The notes: a model not told the origin generated them from the letters alone. A stretch of 64,000 bases of DNA from Leifsonia aquatica (GCF_014190775.1 NZ_JACHVP010000004.1:248001-312000); one strand, 5' to 3'; positions 51,643 through 61,635 are shown, counted from the stretch's first letter. Translations and numbers: made by a program.

Positions 51643-51844
51643 TCGGGTGGGGATCGCGGACGGGGCGGGCAGTGCCGCATCCAAGAGACGCTGGAGGGGG
51701 TGGATCATGACGCGACTCGGCGGATCTCGATGAATCCGCGCGAACCGCGTCACGATCGGCGCCCTCAACCGTCCCTTCTCCGAGCGCGCACCCGAGCGCG
51801 CTCCGAGCGGTCCGCCACCCGAAGGCGCGACCCGGGGAGACCCG

Positions 51845-51869
51845 AAACCCCGTCCGCCCGATCAGCGTC
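51845..51869 (+). promoter_or_regulatory. Candidate ECF promoter of the surface protein gene
   Basis: AAACC (51845-51849), 16-nt spacer, CGTC (51866-51869), as in many ECF-dependent promoters, 65 nt upstream of the ATG at 51935. In GC-rich DNA such motifs arise by chance, so this is tentative. Confidence 0.3.
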
Positions 51870-51934
51870 CGCCGGCCACCGGCAGGCGCCGTCCGGCGTG
51901 CGCAGGACCGTCCGAACCCGAACGAAGGACCGTC

Positions 51935-53593
51935 ATGCATCGCACCGTCGCGCGCGACCCGAACGCGCGCACCCGTTCCACCTCCCGTCCCGCCCGCCTC
52001 GTCGCCGCGCTCGTCGCCGGCCTCCTCGCGGTCAGCGGCCTGCTCGTCGCGACGGCTCCGGCCGGCGCGGCCGAGATCCCCGGCGCCATCTCGAACGTCA
52101 CGACGGACAAGTCGTCGTACGGCTACAGCGAGAAGCTCGTCCTGAGCTTCGACTGGGCGGTTCCGGACGGCAGCGCGCCCGGCGACACGTTCTCGCTGAC
52201 CCTGCCGCCCGAGCTCGCCGCCGCGAGCCTCGCCCGGTTCACCCTCGACGCCCCGGACGGCACGCCGATCGCGACCGCTGCCTGGAACGGCCGCACCGCC
52301 GTCTTCACCCTCACCGACTACGCGGCGACCCACGACGACGTCGCCGGCACCGGGCACTTCACGGCGCAGTGGGACCACACCACCGTGACGGAGACCGGCG
52401 GCCCGGTCGAGCTGACCTTCGGCTCGACGCTGACGACCGTCACGATCGCGCCGAAGCCGACGCCCACGCCCTGCACCACGAACTGCGGGCCGCCGACCGT
52501 GCCGACCTCGCGCGGAGCGTGGAAGGGGTCGGGCTGGACGGACGGCTCGTACGAGGGCACGCGGGACCCGTCGAGCAACATCTCGTGGATCGTTCAGCTG
52601 CCGGGCGACCAGACCGGATACTCCGGACCGGTCGACGTCGTCGACACGATCGGCGCCGGGAGCGCGATCGACTGCCCGTCGCTCTCCGTCACCGCCCGCG
52701 CCAGCCTGGCGGGAGGGACGCCCAGCTCCCCGGTCGACCCGTCGCGCTACACGGTCTCGTGCACGGCCTCCGGCCTCCATGTCGTGCTCGATGCGGTGCA
52801 CGCGAGCGAGTTCATCGACCTCCGCTACACGGGCACCATCACCGACCAGCGTCTCGGCACGTACTCGAACGCGGTCACGATCAGCTACCCCGGCACGACC
52901 GTGACGAAGAACTCCACGATCAAGCGGACCTCGGCCGGCGGATCGGGTGACGGCGACCAGAGCGTCTCCGTCGGCGACCTCGTCTGGCTCGACACGAACC
53001 GCGACGGCCTGCAGAGCGCCGGCGAGCAGGGGATCCCCGGCGTCGTGCTCGTGCTCACCGGCCCGGACGGCGGACCCGTGACGAACGTGGGAGGTGCGCC
53101 GGTCGGCCCCGCGACGACCGACGCCGACGGCCGCTACCTCTTCCCGGGGCTGCCCGTGCTCCCGGCGGGGCAGCACTACACGGTCACGCTCGACCGTGCG
53201 GCATCGGCCGCCGCCCTGGCGGGACTCACGCCCACCACCGCGGGCGCGGGCGCCGACCGCGCCATCGACAGCTCGACCTGGCTGGCCGAGTCGGGCGATC
53301 TCACCACGAACCGCGCAGCGGACCTGACGCTGGACTTCGGCTTCGTGCGCCCGGTCGTGACGCCGACGGAACCGGCCGAGCCGAACGCCGGTGGCACGAC
53401 CCCGGGCACTCCCGCGACCCCGGCCCCGGGTTCGCGAGGCGCCACTCCGGTCGCCGCCGCTCCGGTCGCGTCGCTGGCGCACACCGGCTCCGACGTGGTG
53501 ACCCCCCTCGCGGCCGCGGCGGCCCTCATCGCGCTGGGACTGGCGCTCGCCGCCACCGTCTCATGGCGACGCCGCCGGGCCGAGCGGAGCTGA
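51935..53593 (+). CDS. LAHTG-anchored surface protein with SdrD B-like domain
   Basis: A 552-residue exported protein. Signal peptide ends near AGAAEIPG (residues about 43-49). Residues 50-320 resemble the Ig-like N2/N3 modules of Sdr/adhesin proteins; residues about 340-470 contain an SdrD B-type domain beginning SVSVGDLVWLDTNRDGLQSAG and ending near LDFGFVRP. A Pro/Thr/Gly-rich wall-spanning stretch leads to the sorting signal LAHTG, a hydrophobic segment and RRRR. LAXTG is the motif of class E sortases in high-GC actinobacteria. It is divergent from the fused sigma factor and ended by a strong stem-loop. Confidence 0.88.
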   Translation: MHRTVARDPNARTRSTSRPARLVAALVAGLLAVSGLLVATAPAGAAEIPGAISNVTTDKSSYGYSEKLVLSFDWAVPDGSAPGDTFSLTLPPELAAASLARFTLDAPDGTPIATAAWNGRTAVFTLTDYAATHDDVAGTGHFTAQWDHTTVTETGGPVELTFGSTLTTVTIAPKPTPTPCTTNCGPPTVPTSRGAWKGSGWTDGSYEGTRDPSSNISWIVQLPGDQTGYSGPVDVVDTIGAGSAIDCPSLSVTARASLAGGTPSSPVDPSRYTVSCTASGLHVVLDAVHASEFIDLRYTGTITDQRLGTYSNAVTISYPGTTVTKNSTIKRTSAGGSGDGDQSVSVGDLVWLDTNRDGLQSAGEQGIPGVVLVLTGPDGGPVTNVGGAPVGPATTDADGRYLFPGLPVLPAGQHYTVTLDRAASAAALAGLTPTTAGAGADRAIDSSTWLAESGDLTTNRAADLTLDFGFVRPVVTPTEPAEPNAGGTTPGTPATPAPGSRGATPVAAAPVASLAHTGSDVVTPLAAAAALIALGLALAATVSWRRRRAERS

Positions 53594-53602
53594 TCACCGT
53601 CA

Positions 53603-53634
53603 CCGGGGGACGGCGCACCGACGCCGTTCCCCGG
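53603..53634 (+). terminator. Terminator of the surface protein gene
   Basis: A 13-bp stem with one mismatch (53603-53615 with 53622-53634) and a 6-nt loop, 10 nt after the stop. Confidence 0.75.
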
Positions 53635-53662
53635 CGACGCTCGCGCCCGCCTGACTTAGCTG

Positions 53663-53691
53663 TTGCGCATTCGTGACGATCGGCGCAAACT
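53663..53691 (+). promoter_or_regulatory. Promoter and dyad of the kynurenine operon
   Basis: TTGCGC (53663-53668) and CAAACT (53686-53691) are 17 nt apart and the ATG of kynA follows after 6 nt, suggesting a leaderless mRNA. TTGCGC is also the left arm of a dyad with GCGCAA at 53683-53688, so an operator may overlap the promoter. The PaaX-like gene at the operon end is a candidate binder. Confidence 0.5.
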
Positions 53692-53697
53692 TGCAGC

Positions 53698-54558
53698 ATG
53701 AGCGTGGATGGGAACACCCGGGACATCGAACCCGACATCGTCACCGACTTCCGCGAGCGGATGTCGTACGGCTCCTACCTGGACCTCGACACGCTCCTGG
53801 GCGCGCAGCACCCGGTGAGCCGGCCGGAGCACCACGACGAGCTGCTGTTCATCGTGCAGCACCAGACGACCGAGCTCTGGCTGAAGCTGGTGCTGCACGA
53901 GCTCGAGTCCGCCCGCGACCTGCTGCGTGCCGACGAGCTGGCGCCGGCGCTCAAGCGCATCGCGCGCGTCAAGCACATCCAGAAGACCCTCACGGAGCAG
54001 TGGTCCGTGCTCGCGACGCTGACGCCGACCGAGTACGCGCAGTTCCGCGGATTCCTCGGCAACTCGTCCGGATTTCAGTCGTACCAGTACCGCGCCGTCG
54101 AGTTCGTCCTCGGCAACAAGAACGCCCGCATGCTGAGCGTGTTCGCGAGCGACCCCGCCGCGCACGCCCTGCTCGCGGAGTTGCTGGAGCAGCCGAGCGT
54201 CTACGACGAGTTCCTCCGCTACCTCGCCCGCGCCGGTCATCCCGTACCGCAGGCCGTGCTGGAACGCGACGTCACCCAGGCCCACGTCTTCACTCCGGAG
54301 CTCGTACCCGTCTTCCGGGACATCTACGAGAACGCGGATGCGCACTGGGCGGAGTACGAGGCGTGCGAGGAGTTCGTCGACCTGGAGGACAACTTCCAGC
54401 TCTGGCGGTTCCGGCATCTCAAGACGGTGCAGCGCACCATCGGCATGAAGATCGGCACCGGCGGCTCCTCGGGCGTGAACTTCTTGCAGAAGGCGCTCGA
54501 GCTGACCTTCTTCCCCGAGCTGTACGCCGTCCGCACCGAGATCGGCACACCCCGGTGA
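53698..54558 (+). CDS. kynA: Tryptophan 2,3-dioxygenase
   Basis: A 286-residue heme enzyme that opens the indole ring of L-tryptophan to N-formylkynurenine. Signatures: [47 protein letters not shown] and [22 protein letters not shown], the last carrying the heme-ligating His. Length and motifs match bacterial TDOs. First gene of a four-gene operon (kynA, amidohydrolase, kynU, PaaX-like), all overlapping; its stop overlaps the GTG of the amidohydrolase. Confidence 0.95.
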   Translation: MSVDGNTRDIEPDIVTDFRERMSYGSYLDLDTLLGAQHPVSRPEHHDELLFIVQHQTTELWLKLVLHELESARDLLRADELAPALKRIARVKHIQKTLTEQWSVLATLTPTEYAQFRGFLGNSSGFQSYQYRAVEFVLGNKNARMLSVFASDPAAHALLAELLEQPSVYDEFLRYLARAGHPVPQAVLERDVTQAHVFTPELVPVFRDIYENADAHWAEYEACEEFVDLEDNFQLWRFRHLKTVQRTIGMKIGTGGSSGVNFLQKALELTFFPELYAVRTEIGTPR

Positions 54559-55679
54559 GCCCGGACGCGCCCACGTTCAACGCGGCCTCGTTCGACGCGG
54601 TCTGGACCGGCGACGGCTTCCGCGGTCCGACCACCTTCCGCATTCGCGACGGCCACCTCCTTCCGAGCGACCCCGCCCCGCGCGACGCCGGCCACGGCAC
54701 CGCCACCGCGACCCACCACCTGGGCGGCACCCTCTTCCCCCGCCTGACCGACCACCACGTGCACCTCGGGCTCGTCGATCCCGTCGCCCTGTTCTCGGGC
54801 GGGATCACGCACGTCGTCGACCTCGGCTGGGACCCGGCGATCGCGACCACCTGGCTGCGCGACGACCCGCGCGGCCCCAGCGTGGCGATCGCCGGCGCCC
54901 TCCTCACCGCTCCCGGCGGCTATCCCGTGCGGTCCGGCTGGGCTCCCCCCGCCGCGGCGCGCGAAGTGGGCGGCCCGCGGGAGGCTCGGCGAGCGGTGCG
55001 TGAACAGGTCATGGCAGGAGCCTCCCGCATCAAGGTCGCCCTCAACAGCGAGGCGGGCGAAACGGTGGATGACGCCACTCTCGACGCGATTGTGGAGGAA
55101 GCTGTGACCTCCGGGCTGCCGGTCGTCGCCCACGCCCAGGGCACCGGGCAGACCGCCCGCGCCGTCCGCGCCGGCGTCACCCAGCTCGCCCACACCCCGT
55201 TCAGCGAACGCGTCCCCGCCACCGTCATCGACGACGCCGTCGCAGGCGGCGTGAGCTGGATCTCCACCCTCGACATCCACGGCTGGGGCGCCCAGACCCG
55301 GGATCACGACACCGCCGTCGACAACCTGCGCCGCTTCCACGCCGCCGGCGGACGCGTGCTCTACGGGACCGATCTCGGCAACGGCCCCCTCCCCCTCGGT
55401 GTGAACGCCCGCGAGCTGACGGCGCTCCTCTCCGCGGGCCTCGATGCGACGACCGTGCTCCGCTCGATCGCCGGCGACCCCGGAGACGACCACCTCGCCG
55501 ACGAGGCCGCGATCGGCTCCCGCCTCGCCTGGATCCCCGCCGCGCCTCCTCGCGACACGGCCCAGCTGCCCGCGTGGCTCGCGACCGCTCGCGGGCTCCA
55601 TGCCGTCGACCTCACCGCAACCGACCTCCCCACCCCCTCCTCCACTCCCATCACGAGCACCGAAGGACCGCTCCCATGA
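54555..55679 (+). CDS. Amidohydrolase, candidate N-formylkynurenine formamidase
   Basis: A 374-residue amidohydrolase-superfamily protein (imidazolonepropionase/prolidase-like branch) with a complete binuclear metal set visible: H68-V-H70 in DHHVHLG, K160 in SRIKVALN as possible carboxylated Lys, H193 in VVAHAQG, H213 in QLAHT and D273 in YGTDLGN. It lies exactly between the dioxygenase and kynureninase, overlapping both by 4 nt, where the formamidase step is needed. No KynB (cyclase family) or alpha/beta-hydrolase formamidase gene is in the window. I infer that it deformylates N-formylkynurenine; this is not established for the family. Confidence 0.75.
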   Translation: MSPDAPTFNAASFDAVWTGDGFRGPTTFRIRDGHLLPSDPAPRDAGHGTATATHHLGGTLFPRLTDHHVHLGLVDPVALFSGGITHVVDLGWDPAIATTWLRDDPRGPSVAIAGALLTAPGGYPVRSGWAPPAAAREVGGPREARRAVREQVMAGASRIKVALNSEAGETVDDATLDAIVEEAVTSGLPVVAHAQGTGQTARAVRAGVTQLAHTPFSERVPATVIDDAVAGGVSWISTLDIHGWGAQTRDHDTAVDNLRRFHAAGGRVLYGTDLGNGPLPLGVNARELTALLSAGLDATTVLRSIAGDPGDDHLADEAAIGSRLAWIPAAPPRDTAQLPAWLATARGLHAVDLTATDLPTPSSTPITSTEGPLP

Positions 55680-56944
55680 CCGACGACACCGCCACCACCG
55701 ACCTCCTCGCGCCCGACCCGCTCACGGTCGCCCGCGCTCTCGACGGCGCAGACCAGCTGGCCACCTACCGCGAGCGCTTCGTCGGGGTGCCCGACGGCAC
55801 GGGGGTCACCGCCTACTTCGACGGCAACTCGCTCGGCCGGCCCACCCTCGCGAGCGTCGAGCGCGTACAGCGCTTCCTGGTCGACGGCTGGGGCGGCCGC
55901 CTCATCCGGGGCTGGGACGAGGAGTGGATGGAGCTGCCGTTCACGATCGGCGACGCGCTCGGCGACGCCGCACTCGGCGCCGGGGCCGGTCAGACCTTCA
56001 TCGGCGACTCGACCACCGTCGTCCTCTACAAGCTGGCGCGCGCCGCCGTCGACGCCCGGCCGGGGCGCACGCAGATCGTCCTCGACACCGACAACTTCCC
56101 GACCGACCGCTACCTGCTCGACGGCATCGCGCGCGAGCGCAGCCTCGACCTGGTCTGGATCGAGGCCGACACGGAGGCGGGCGTCACTCCCGAGCAGGTC
56201 GCGGCGGTCGTCGGCCCGCAGACGGCGCTCGTCGTGCTGAGCCAGGTCGCATACCGGTCCGGGTTCCTCGCCGATGTGCCGGCGATCACGCGGATCGCCC
56301 ACGACGCGGGCGCGCTCGTGCTGTGGGACCTCTGCCACTCGGCCGGCTCCGTCCCGGTGGAGCTGGACGCGTGGGGCGTCGACCTCGCCGCGGGCTGCAC
56401 CTACAAGTACCTCAACGGCGGACCGGGATCCCCCGCGTTCGGCTACGTCGCCGCGAGCCTCCAGAGCGAACTCACGCAGCCGATCCAGGGGTGGATGGGC
56501 GCCCGCGACGTGTTCACGATGGGTCCGGAGTACCGGCCCGCCGACGGCATCCGCCGGTTCATCAGCGGCACCCCTCCGGTCGTGGGGATGCTCGCCATGC
56601 AGGACACGATCGCGATGATCGCGGAGGCCGGGATCGACGCGGTGCGCGCCAAGTCCGTCGCGCTCACCGAGTATGCGGTCGCGCTCGCCGACGAATGGCT
56701 CGCCCCGCTCGGCGCGACGCTCGCCAGCCCGCGGGAAACGGAGCGGCGCGGCGGACACGTCACGGTCAACCACCCGGCGATGCGCGAGGTGACCGCCGCC
56801 CTCTGGGAGCAGGACGTCATCCCCGACTACCGCGACCCGAACGGGCTGCGCATCGGGCTGTCGCCGCTGAGCACGAGCTTCGAGGAGGTGTGGCGGGGGA
56901 TGTCCGCCGTGCGCGACGTGCTCGGCGAGCTGACGCATGACTGA
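55676..56944 (+). CDS. kynU: Kynureninase
   Basis: A 422-residue PLP enzyme that cleaves kynurenine to anthranilate and alanine. PLP lysine is K244 in GCTYKYLNGGPG; YFDGNSLGRP, DSTTVVLYKL, DTDNFPTDRY and LWDLCHSAGS are family signatures. ATG at 55676 overlaps the amidohydrolase stop and follows GAAGGA. Its end overlaps the PaaX-like regulator start by 8 nt. Together with kynA it makes tryptophan a carbon/nitrogen source or supplies anthranilate. Confidence 0.95.
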   Translation: MTDDTATTDLLAPDPLTVARALDGADQLATYRERFVGVPDGTGVTAYFDGNSLGRPTLASVERVQRFLVDGWGGRLIRGWDEEWMELPFTIGDALGDAALGAGAGQTFIGDSTTVVLYKLARAAVDARPGRTQIVLDTDNFPTDRYLLDGIARERSLDLVWIEADTEAGVTPEQVAAVVGPQTALVVLSQVAYRSGFLADVPAITRIAHDAGALVLWDLCHSAGSVPVELDAWGVDLAAGCTYKYLNGGPGSPAFGYVAASLQSELTQPIQGWMGARDVFTMGPEYRPADGIRRFISGTPPVVGMLAMQDTIAMIAEAGIDAVRAKSVALTEYAVALADEWLAPLGATLASPRETERRGGHVTVNHPAMREVTAALWEQDVIPDYRDPNGLRIGLSPLSTSFEEVWRGMSAVRDVLGELTHD

Positions 56945-57776
56945 ACCCGCACTCCGCGAGGATCTCGAGGCCACCTCCGGCAGCGCGACGGCCCTGCTGC
57001 GGACGCTCGTCGGGAGCATGTTGCGCCCGCTCGGCGGGTGGATGTCGGCCGCTGGCACGGTGCGCCTGCTCGGTTCGCTGGGCATCCCGCCCGCCACGGC
57101 ACGGTCGAGCATCGCGCGGCTCGTCGCCCGCGGTGTGCTGCGACGAGCGCCCGGCGACGGCGGAGCGCCCGGCTACTCCCTCGACCCGGCCGCGGTCCCG
57201 ATGCTGGAGCGCGGCGACGCCCGCATCTTCGGCGAGCGCCGCCCCGCGACGGCGTGGTGCCTCGTGTCGTTCTCCTTCCCGGAGCGGCAGAGATCGCTGC
57301 GGCACCAGCTGCGCCGGCGGCTCGCCGCCATCGGCTGCGGCACGGTCGCGGACGGCCTGTGGATCGGCCCTGCCGCGCTCGAGCGGGAGCTGGCGGAGGT
57401 CGTGGCCGAGTTCGACGCCGTCCTGTTCGTGGACGCGGCTGTCCGCAGCGACCTCTCCGCGGGACTCGCGTCCTGGTACGACCTCCCCGCCATCCGGCGC
57501 GTGCACGAGACCTTCGTCGACCGGTTCGGCGCGGTCGACGTCTCACCGGCGATCGGTGACGAGGAGGCATTCGCGCTCTGGGTGCGCGCGCTCGACGAGT
57601 GGCGCGTGGTCCCGTACCGCGACCCCGGCCTCCCTCCCGCCGCGCTGCCGGCCGACTGGCCCGGCGACGTCTCCGACTCTCTGTTCAGGAGCCTGCGCGA
57701 CGCGCTCGAGCAGCGGGCCATCGGCCACGCCTCCCGCATCGCCGGCCCGGACCGCGTGCCCGCCGTCGCACGGTAG
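56937..57776 (+). CDS. PaaX family transcriptional regulator
   Basis: A 279-residue regulator. N-terminal winged helix ([44 protein letters not shown]), a central PaaX cap domain ([24 protein letters not shown]) and a C-terminal dimer domain, as in PaaX, the repressor of phenylacetate catabolism. Here it is the last gene of the kynurenine operon, so it probably senses a tryptophan-degradation intermediate. Overlaps kynU by 8 nt. Confidence 0.85.
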   Translation: MTEPALREDLEATSGSATALLRTLVGSMLRPLGGWMSAAGTVRLLGSLGIPPATARSSIARLVARGVLRRAPGDGGAPGYSLDPAAVPMLERGDARIFGERRPATAWCLVSFSFPERQRSLRHQLRRRLAAIGCGTVADGLWIGPAALERELAEVVAEFDAVLFVDAAVRSDLSAGLASWYDLPAIRRVHETFVDRFGAVDVSPAIGDEEAFALWVRALDEWRVVPYRDPGLPPAALPADWPGDVSDSLFRSLRDALEQRAIGHASRIAGPDRVPAVAR

Positions 57777-57779
57777 AAT
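57774..57779 (+). promoter_or_regulatory. -10 box of purS-purQ
   Basis: TAGAAT, overlapping the stop codon of the PaaX-like gene. No clear -35. Predicted start about 35 nt before the purS TTG. Confidence 0.5.
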
Positions 57780-57821
57780 TGCTGGCGAACCCCCCGACCG
57801 CGAGCGAGCAGGAGCGCACCT

Positions 57822-58082
57822 TTGTCGACGATCGTTGTGGAAGTCATGCCCAAGGCCGAACTGCTCGACCCGCAGGGCAAGGCCGTCGCCGGCGCCCTCT
57901 CGCGCATCGGCAAGGGTCAGTTCAGCGGCGTCCGCGTGGGCAAGCGCTTCGAGCTGACCGTCGACGGCCCGATCGACGACGCCACGCGCGCCGCGGTCCG
58001 CGAGATCGCCGACGAGATCCTCTCCAACTCCGTGATCGAGGACGTCGTGGGCATCCACTACCCGGACGAGGCCGGCGCCTGA
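57822..58082 (+). CDS. purS: Phosphoribosylformylglycinamidine synthase subunit PurS
   Basis: An 86-residue small subunit that bridges PurL and PurQ and helps pass ammonia. [18 protein letters not shown] and [13 protein letters not shown] are its signatures. It starts with the rare TTG at 57822; AGGAG lies 7 nt upstream. Its stop TGA overlaps the purQ ATG by one base. Confidence 0.95.
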   Translation: MSTIVVEVMPKAELLDPQGKAVAGALSRIGKGQFSGVRVGKRFELTVDGPIDDATRAAVREIADEILSNSVIEDVVGIHYPDEAGA

Positions 58083-58780
58083 TGCGCATCGGCGTCATCA
58101 CCTTCCCCGGCTCGCTCGACGATCGCGACGCCCTCCGCGCCGTGCGCCTCGCCGGCGCCGAACCGGTCGCGCTCTGGCACGGCGAGCACGACCTCCAGGG
58201 CGTCGACGCGCTGGTCCTCCCGGGCGGCTTCAGCTACGGCGACTACCTGCGCTGCGGCGCGATCGCCAGCCTCTCGCCGATCATGACCGAGGTCGTGGAC
58301 GCGGCCGCCAAGGGCGTGCCCGTGCTCGGCATCTGCAACGGCTTCCAGATGCTCGCCGAGGCGCACCTCGTGTCGGGCGGCCTGATCCGCAACGACCACG
58401 GCAACTTCATCCGCCGCGACCAGTCGCTGACCGTGGAGAACACGGACACCCCGTGGACGAACGGCTTCGAGCAGGGCCAGGAGATCGTCATCCCGCTCAA
58501 GAACGGCGAGGGCGGCTTCATCGCCTCGGCCGAGGAGCTCAAGCGCCTCGAGGGCGAGGGCCTGGTGGCGTTCCGCTACCAGGGCGTCAACCCGAACGGC
58601 TCGCTCAACGACATCGCGGGCGTGCGCAACGAGCGCGGCAACGTGGTCGGCCTCATGCCCCACCCGGAGCACGCGGTCGAGCCCGGCTTCGGTCCCGACA
58701 CCTCCGACGCCATGCGCTCGGGCGTCGACGGCCTCACCTTCTTCACCTCCGTCATCCGCTCGGCGCTCGTCGAGGCGTAA
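58082..58780 (+). CDS. purQ: Phosphoribosylformylglycinamidine synthase subunit PurQ
   Basis: A 232-residue glutaminase subunit providing ammonia for FGAM formation (step 4). Class I amidotransferase triad: C85 in GICNGFQM, His and Glu in [10 protein letters not shown]-terminal [11 protein letters not shown] is typical of PurQ. Overlaps purS by one base. Followed by a strong palindrome of family B. purL is 5.1 kb downstream instead of adjacent. Confidence 0.96.
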   Translation: MRIGVITFPGSLDDRDALRAVRLAGAEPVALWHGEHDLQGVDALVLPGGFSYGDYLRCGAIASLSPIMTEVVDAAAKGVPVLGICNGFQMLAEAHLVSGGLIRNDHGNFIRRDQSLTVENTDTPWTNGFEQGQEIVIPLKNGEGGFIASAEELKRLEGEGLVAFRYQGVNPNGSLNDIAGVRNERGNVVGLMPHPEHAVEPGFGPDTSDAMRSGVDGLTFFTSVIRSALVEA

Positions 58781-58801
58781 CCCCGACTCCGGAGGCAACA
58801 G

Positions 58802-58860
58802 CCGAGTACGCAGAAAGTGCGCCGAATCCACTCGATCCGGCGCACTTTCTGCGTACTCGG
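58802..58860. repeat. Intergenic palindrome, family B copy 2
   Basis: Arms 58802-58824 and 58838-58860 form a perfect 23-bp inverted repeat around a 13-nt loop, starting CCGAGTACGCAGAAAGTG. It lies between purQ and a convergent regulator, and shares its first 17 bases with the element at 37031-37092. Confidence 0.85.
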
Positions 58861-58863
58861 GAG

Positions 58864-59658
58864 TTACCCCAGCGGCGTGTAGACGACCAGCCGGAGCTCC
58901 GGGTGGTCCGTCGGCGTCAGCTGGTGGTGCTCGAAGCGCGCGGTGACGCCGCCCGGGAGGCGGAAGAGCCGCTCGCGGGAGGCGAACCCGCTGATGTCGT
59001 AGTGCTCCCAGGCCGCACGGAACTCCGGGCTCGCCGCGCGCAACCGCTCCACGAGCGCGCGCACACCCGGGTCGCCCGCTCGCGCGCCGGTCTCGGCGCG
59101 GAATTCGGCGAGGAACCGCGCGCTGGTCACATCCCAGTCCGGGAGCAGCTCCCGCACGGCATGGTCGGTGTAGACGAGCCAGAGCAGGTTGCGGTCCTCG
59201 GGAGGCACGTCCCCGACCCGCGGGTACAGCCGGGTGTACGCCTCGTTCCAGCCCGCGATGCCCCAGTCGGGTGCGAGGGCGAACGCCGGGTTGGGGTCGA
59301 TCGCGTCGAGCAGCCGCTGGAGCTGGGGAGGCGCATCCTCGACTGCCCGGGCGGCGACCGTCGGCGCGAGGCCGAACCCGGCGAGGGAGAGCACGTACTC
59401 CTGCTCCGGCAGCGGGAGACGCAGGGTGCGGGCGACGGCGTCGAGCACCGAGCGCGACGGATTGATCGGGCGCCCCTGCTCCAGCCACGTGTACCAGGTG
59501 ACGCTGACGCCGGAGAGGTAGGCGACCTCCTCGCGGCGCAGGCCGAGATCCCGGGTGCGGCCGACCGGCGGGAGTCCGTAGTCGGCGCGCGGAGCCTGCT
59601 CGCGGCGGGAGCGCAGGAAGCGCCCGAGCTCGCGGCGGCGGTCCTCGGTGTCTGGCAC
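58864..59658 (-). CDS. XRE-type helix-turn-helix regulator with MmyB-like ligand domain
   Basis: A 264-residue regulator. N-terminal XRE helix-turn-helix (LGLRREEVAYLSGVSVTWYTWLEQGR) and a C-terminal MmyB-like PAS-related domain with LARTLRLPLPEQEYV-like hinge and WNEAYTRLYP. Such proteins in actinobacteria often control a neighbouring oxidoreductase; here the divergent neighbour is ilvD. GTG start lies 7 nt after TAGTAT, predicting a leaderless transcript. Confidence 0.88.
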   Translation of the reverse strand: MPDTEDRRRELGRFLRSRREQAPRADYGLPPVGRTRDLGLRREEVAYLSGVSVTWYTWLEQGRPINPSRSVLDAVARTLRLPLPEQEYVLSLAGFGLAPTVAARAVEDAPPQLQRLLDAIDPNPAFALAPDWGIAGWNEAYTRLYPRVGDVPPEDRNLLWLVYTDHAVRELLPDWDVTSARFLAEFRAETGARAGDPGVRALVERLRAASPEFRAAWEHYDISGFASRERLFRLPGGVTARFEHHQLTPTDHPELRLVVYTPLG

Positions 59659-59664
59659 GACGTC

Positions 59665-59691
59665 GATACTAGTGCTCTCACTACTAGTATC
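59665..59691. promoter_or_regulatory. Divergent overlapping promoter with dyad
   Basis: GATACTAGT (59665-59673) and ACTAGTATC (59683-59691) are a perfect 9-bp dyad. Each arm holds a TAGTAT -10 box, one on each strand, so the ilvD and XRE-regulator promoters share this short region and cannot both be fully occupied. The XRE protein is the likely ligand of the dyad. Confidence 0.7.
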
Positions 59692-59735
59692 AACGCTGAC
59701 TTCCGCTCCCGCGCGCGCGACCGAAGGATGGAATC

Positions 59736-61601
59736 ATGCCTCCACTCCGTTCACGCACCGTCACGCACGGCCGCAACATGGCCGGCGCCCGCGCACTGCT
59801 GCGCGCCGCCGGCGTCGCCCGCGAAGACTTCGGCAAGCCGATCATCGCGGTCGCGAACAGCTTCACCGAGTTCGTCCCCGGCCACACGCACCTGCAGCCG
59901 GTCGGCCGCATCGTCTCGCAGGCCATCCACGATGCCGGCGGCATCGCCCGCGAGTTCAACACGATCGCGGTCGACGACGGCATCGCCATGGGCCACGGCG
60001 GGATGCTCTACTCGCTGCCCTCCCGCGAGCTGATCGCCGATTCCGTCGAGTACATGGTCAACGCGCACTGCGCCGACGCGATCGTCTGCGTCTCCAACTG
60101 CGACAAGATCACGCCCGGGATGCTGCTCGCGGCGCTGCGCCTCAACATCCCCGTCGTCTTCGTCTCGGGCGGCCCGATGGAGGGCGGCCGCACCACGCTC
60201 GTCGACGGCACCGTGCGCAAGCTCGACCTCATCTCGGCGATCGCCGACTCGGCGAACGACAGCGTGAGCGACACGGACCTGTTCCGCATCGAGGAGAACG
60301 CCTGCCCGACGTGTGGCTCCTGCTCCGGGATGTTCACCGCCAACTCGATGAACTTTCTCACCGAGGCGCTCGGGCTGGCCCTGCCGGGCAACGGCTCGAC
60401 CCTGGCGACGCACACCGCCCGCCGCGCCCTCTACGAGAAGGCCGGCGCGACCGCCGTCGAGCTGGCGCACCGCTACTACGACCAGGACGACGAGTCCGTG
60501 CTGCCCCGTTCGATCGCGACCAGCGCGGCCTTCGGGAACGCGATGGCGCTCGACATCGCGATGGGCGGGTCGACCAACACCATCCTGCATCTGCTCGCCG
60601 CGGCGCGTGAGGGCGGGATCGACTACGACCTGACCGATATCGACGCCCTGTCGCGCCGCGTGCCGTGCCTCTCGAAGGTCGCGCCCAACGGCGCCGCGCT
60701 CGTCGAGGACGTGCACCGCGCCGGCGGTGTGCCCGCGCTGCTGGGCGAGCTCGACCGCGCGGGCCTGCTCGACCGCGGCGTCCACACCGTGCACGCCGCG
60801 ACGCTGGACGCGTGGCTCTCGGACTGGGACATCCGCGGCGGCTCGGCGACGCCCGAGGCGATCGAGCTCTTCCACGCGGCGCCCGGCGGGGTGCGCTCGT
60901 CGTCGGCGTTCTCGCAGTCGGAGCGCTGGCACGACCTCGACCTCGACGCCGAGACCGGCGTGATCCGGGATGTCGCCCACGCGTACTCGAAGGACGGCGG
61001 CCTCGCGATCCTCCGCGGCAACCTCGCCCCCGACGGCGCCGTGGTGAAGACCGCGGGCGTCGACGAGAGCATCCTCACCTTCAGCGGGCCGGCCGTCGTC
61101 GTCGACTCGCAGGAGGCCGCGGTCGAAGCGATCCTCGGCAAGCGCGTGAACGAGGGCGACGTCGTCGTCATCCGCTACGAGGGACCGCGCGGCGGGCCCG
61201 GGATGCAGGAGATGCTGTACCCGACGTCGTTCCTGAAGGGCCGCGGGCTCGGCGCGAAGTGCGCGCTCATCACCGACGGCCGCTTCTCCGGCGGCACCTC
61301 CGGCCTCTCGATCGGGCACGTCTCGCCCGAGGCGGCGGCCGGCGGCCTGATCGCGCTCGTCGAGGACGGCGACATCATCAGCATCGACGTGCACACCCGC
61401 GCGCTGCGCCTGGACGTCCCGGACGCCGTGCTCGACGCCCGCCGCGAGGCGCTGGAGTCCGGGCGCGGATACCGCCCGCTCGACCGCGACCGCCCGGTGT
61501 CGGCCGCGCTGCGCGCCTACGCCGCGATGGCGCTGTCCGCGGACAAGGGTGCGGCCCGCGACGTCGACCAGCTCGAGGAGCGCGTTCGTACTTTCGGGTG
61601 A
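59736..61601 (+). CDS. ilvD: Dihydroxy-acid dehydratase
   Basis: A 621-residue Fe-S enzyme that dehydrates 2,3-dihydroxy acids in valine, leucine and isoleucine synthesis. Fe-S cysteines are C122 in [10 protein letters not shown] and C196 in [11 protein letters not shown]; the front loop [10 protein letters not shown] has no Cys, so the cluster is of the E. coli-type [4Fe-4S]. Length matches the E. coli type (616). ATG at 59736 after AAGGA. Divergent from the XRE regulator. Confidence 0.95.
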   Translation: MPPLRSRTVTHGRNMAGARALLRAAGVAREDFGKPIIAVANSFTEFVPGHTHLQPVGRIVSQAIHDAGGIAREFNTIAVDDGIAMGHGGMLYSLPSRELIADSVEYMVNAHCADAIVCVSNCDKITPGMLLAALRLNIPVVFVSGGPMEGGRTTLVDGTVRKLDLISAIADSANDSVSDTDLFRIEENACPTCGSCSGMFTANSMNFLTEALGLALPGNGSTLATHTARRALYEKAGATAVELAHRYYDQDDESVLPRSIATSAAFGNAMALDIAMGGSTNTILHLLAAAREGGIDYDLTDIDALSRRVPCLSKVAPNGAALVEDVHRAGGVPALLGELDRAGLLDRGVHTVHAATLDAWLSDWDIRGGSATPEAIELFHAAPGGVRSSSAFSQSERWHDLDLDAETGVIRDVAHAYSKDGGLAILRGNLAPDGAVVKTAGVDESILTFSGPAVVVDSQEAAVEAILGKRVNEGDVVVIRYEGPRGGPGMQEMLYPTSFLKGRGLGAKCALITDGRFSGGTSGLSIGHVSPEAAAGGLIALVEDGDIISIDVHTRALRLDVPDAVLDARREALESGRGYRPLDRDRPVSAALRAYAAMALSADKGAARDVDQLEERVRTFG

Positions 61602-61635
61602 TTCGCCGGCGGCGGCGATCCGACAGGCTGGAGGC

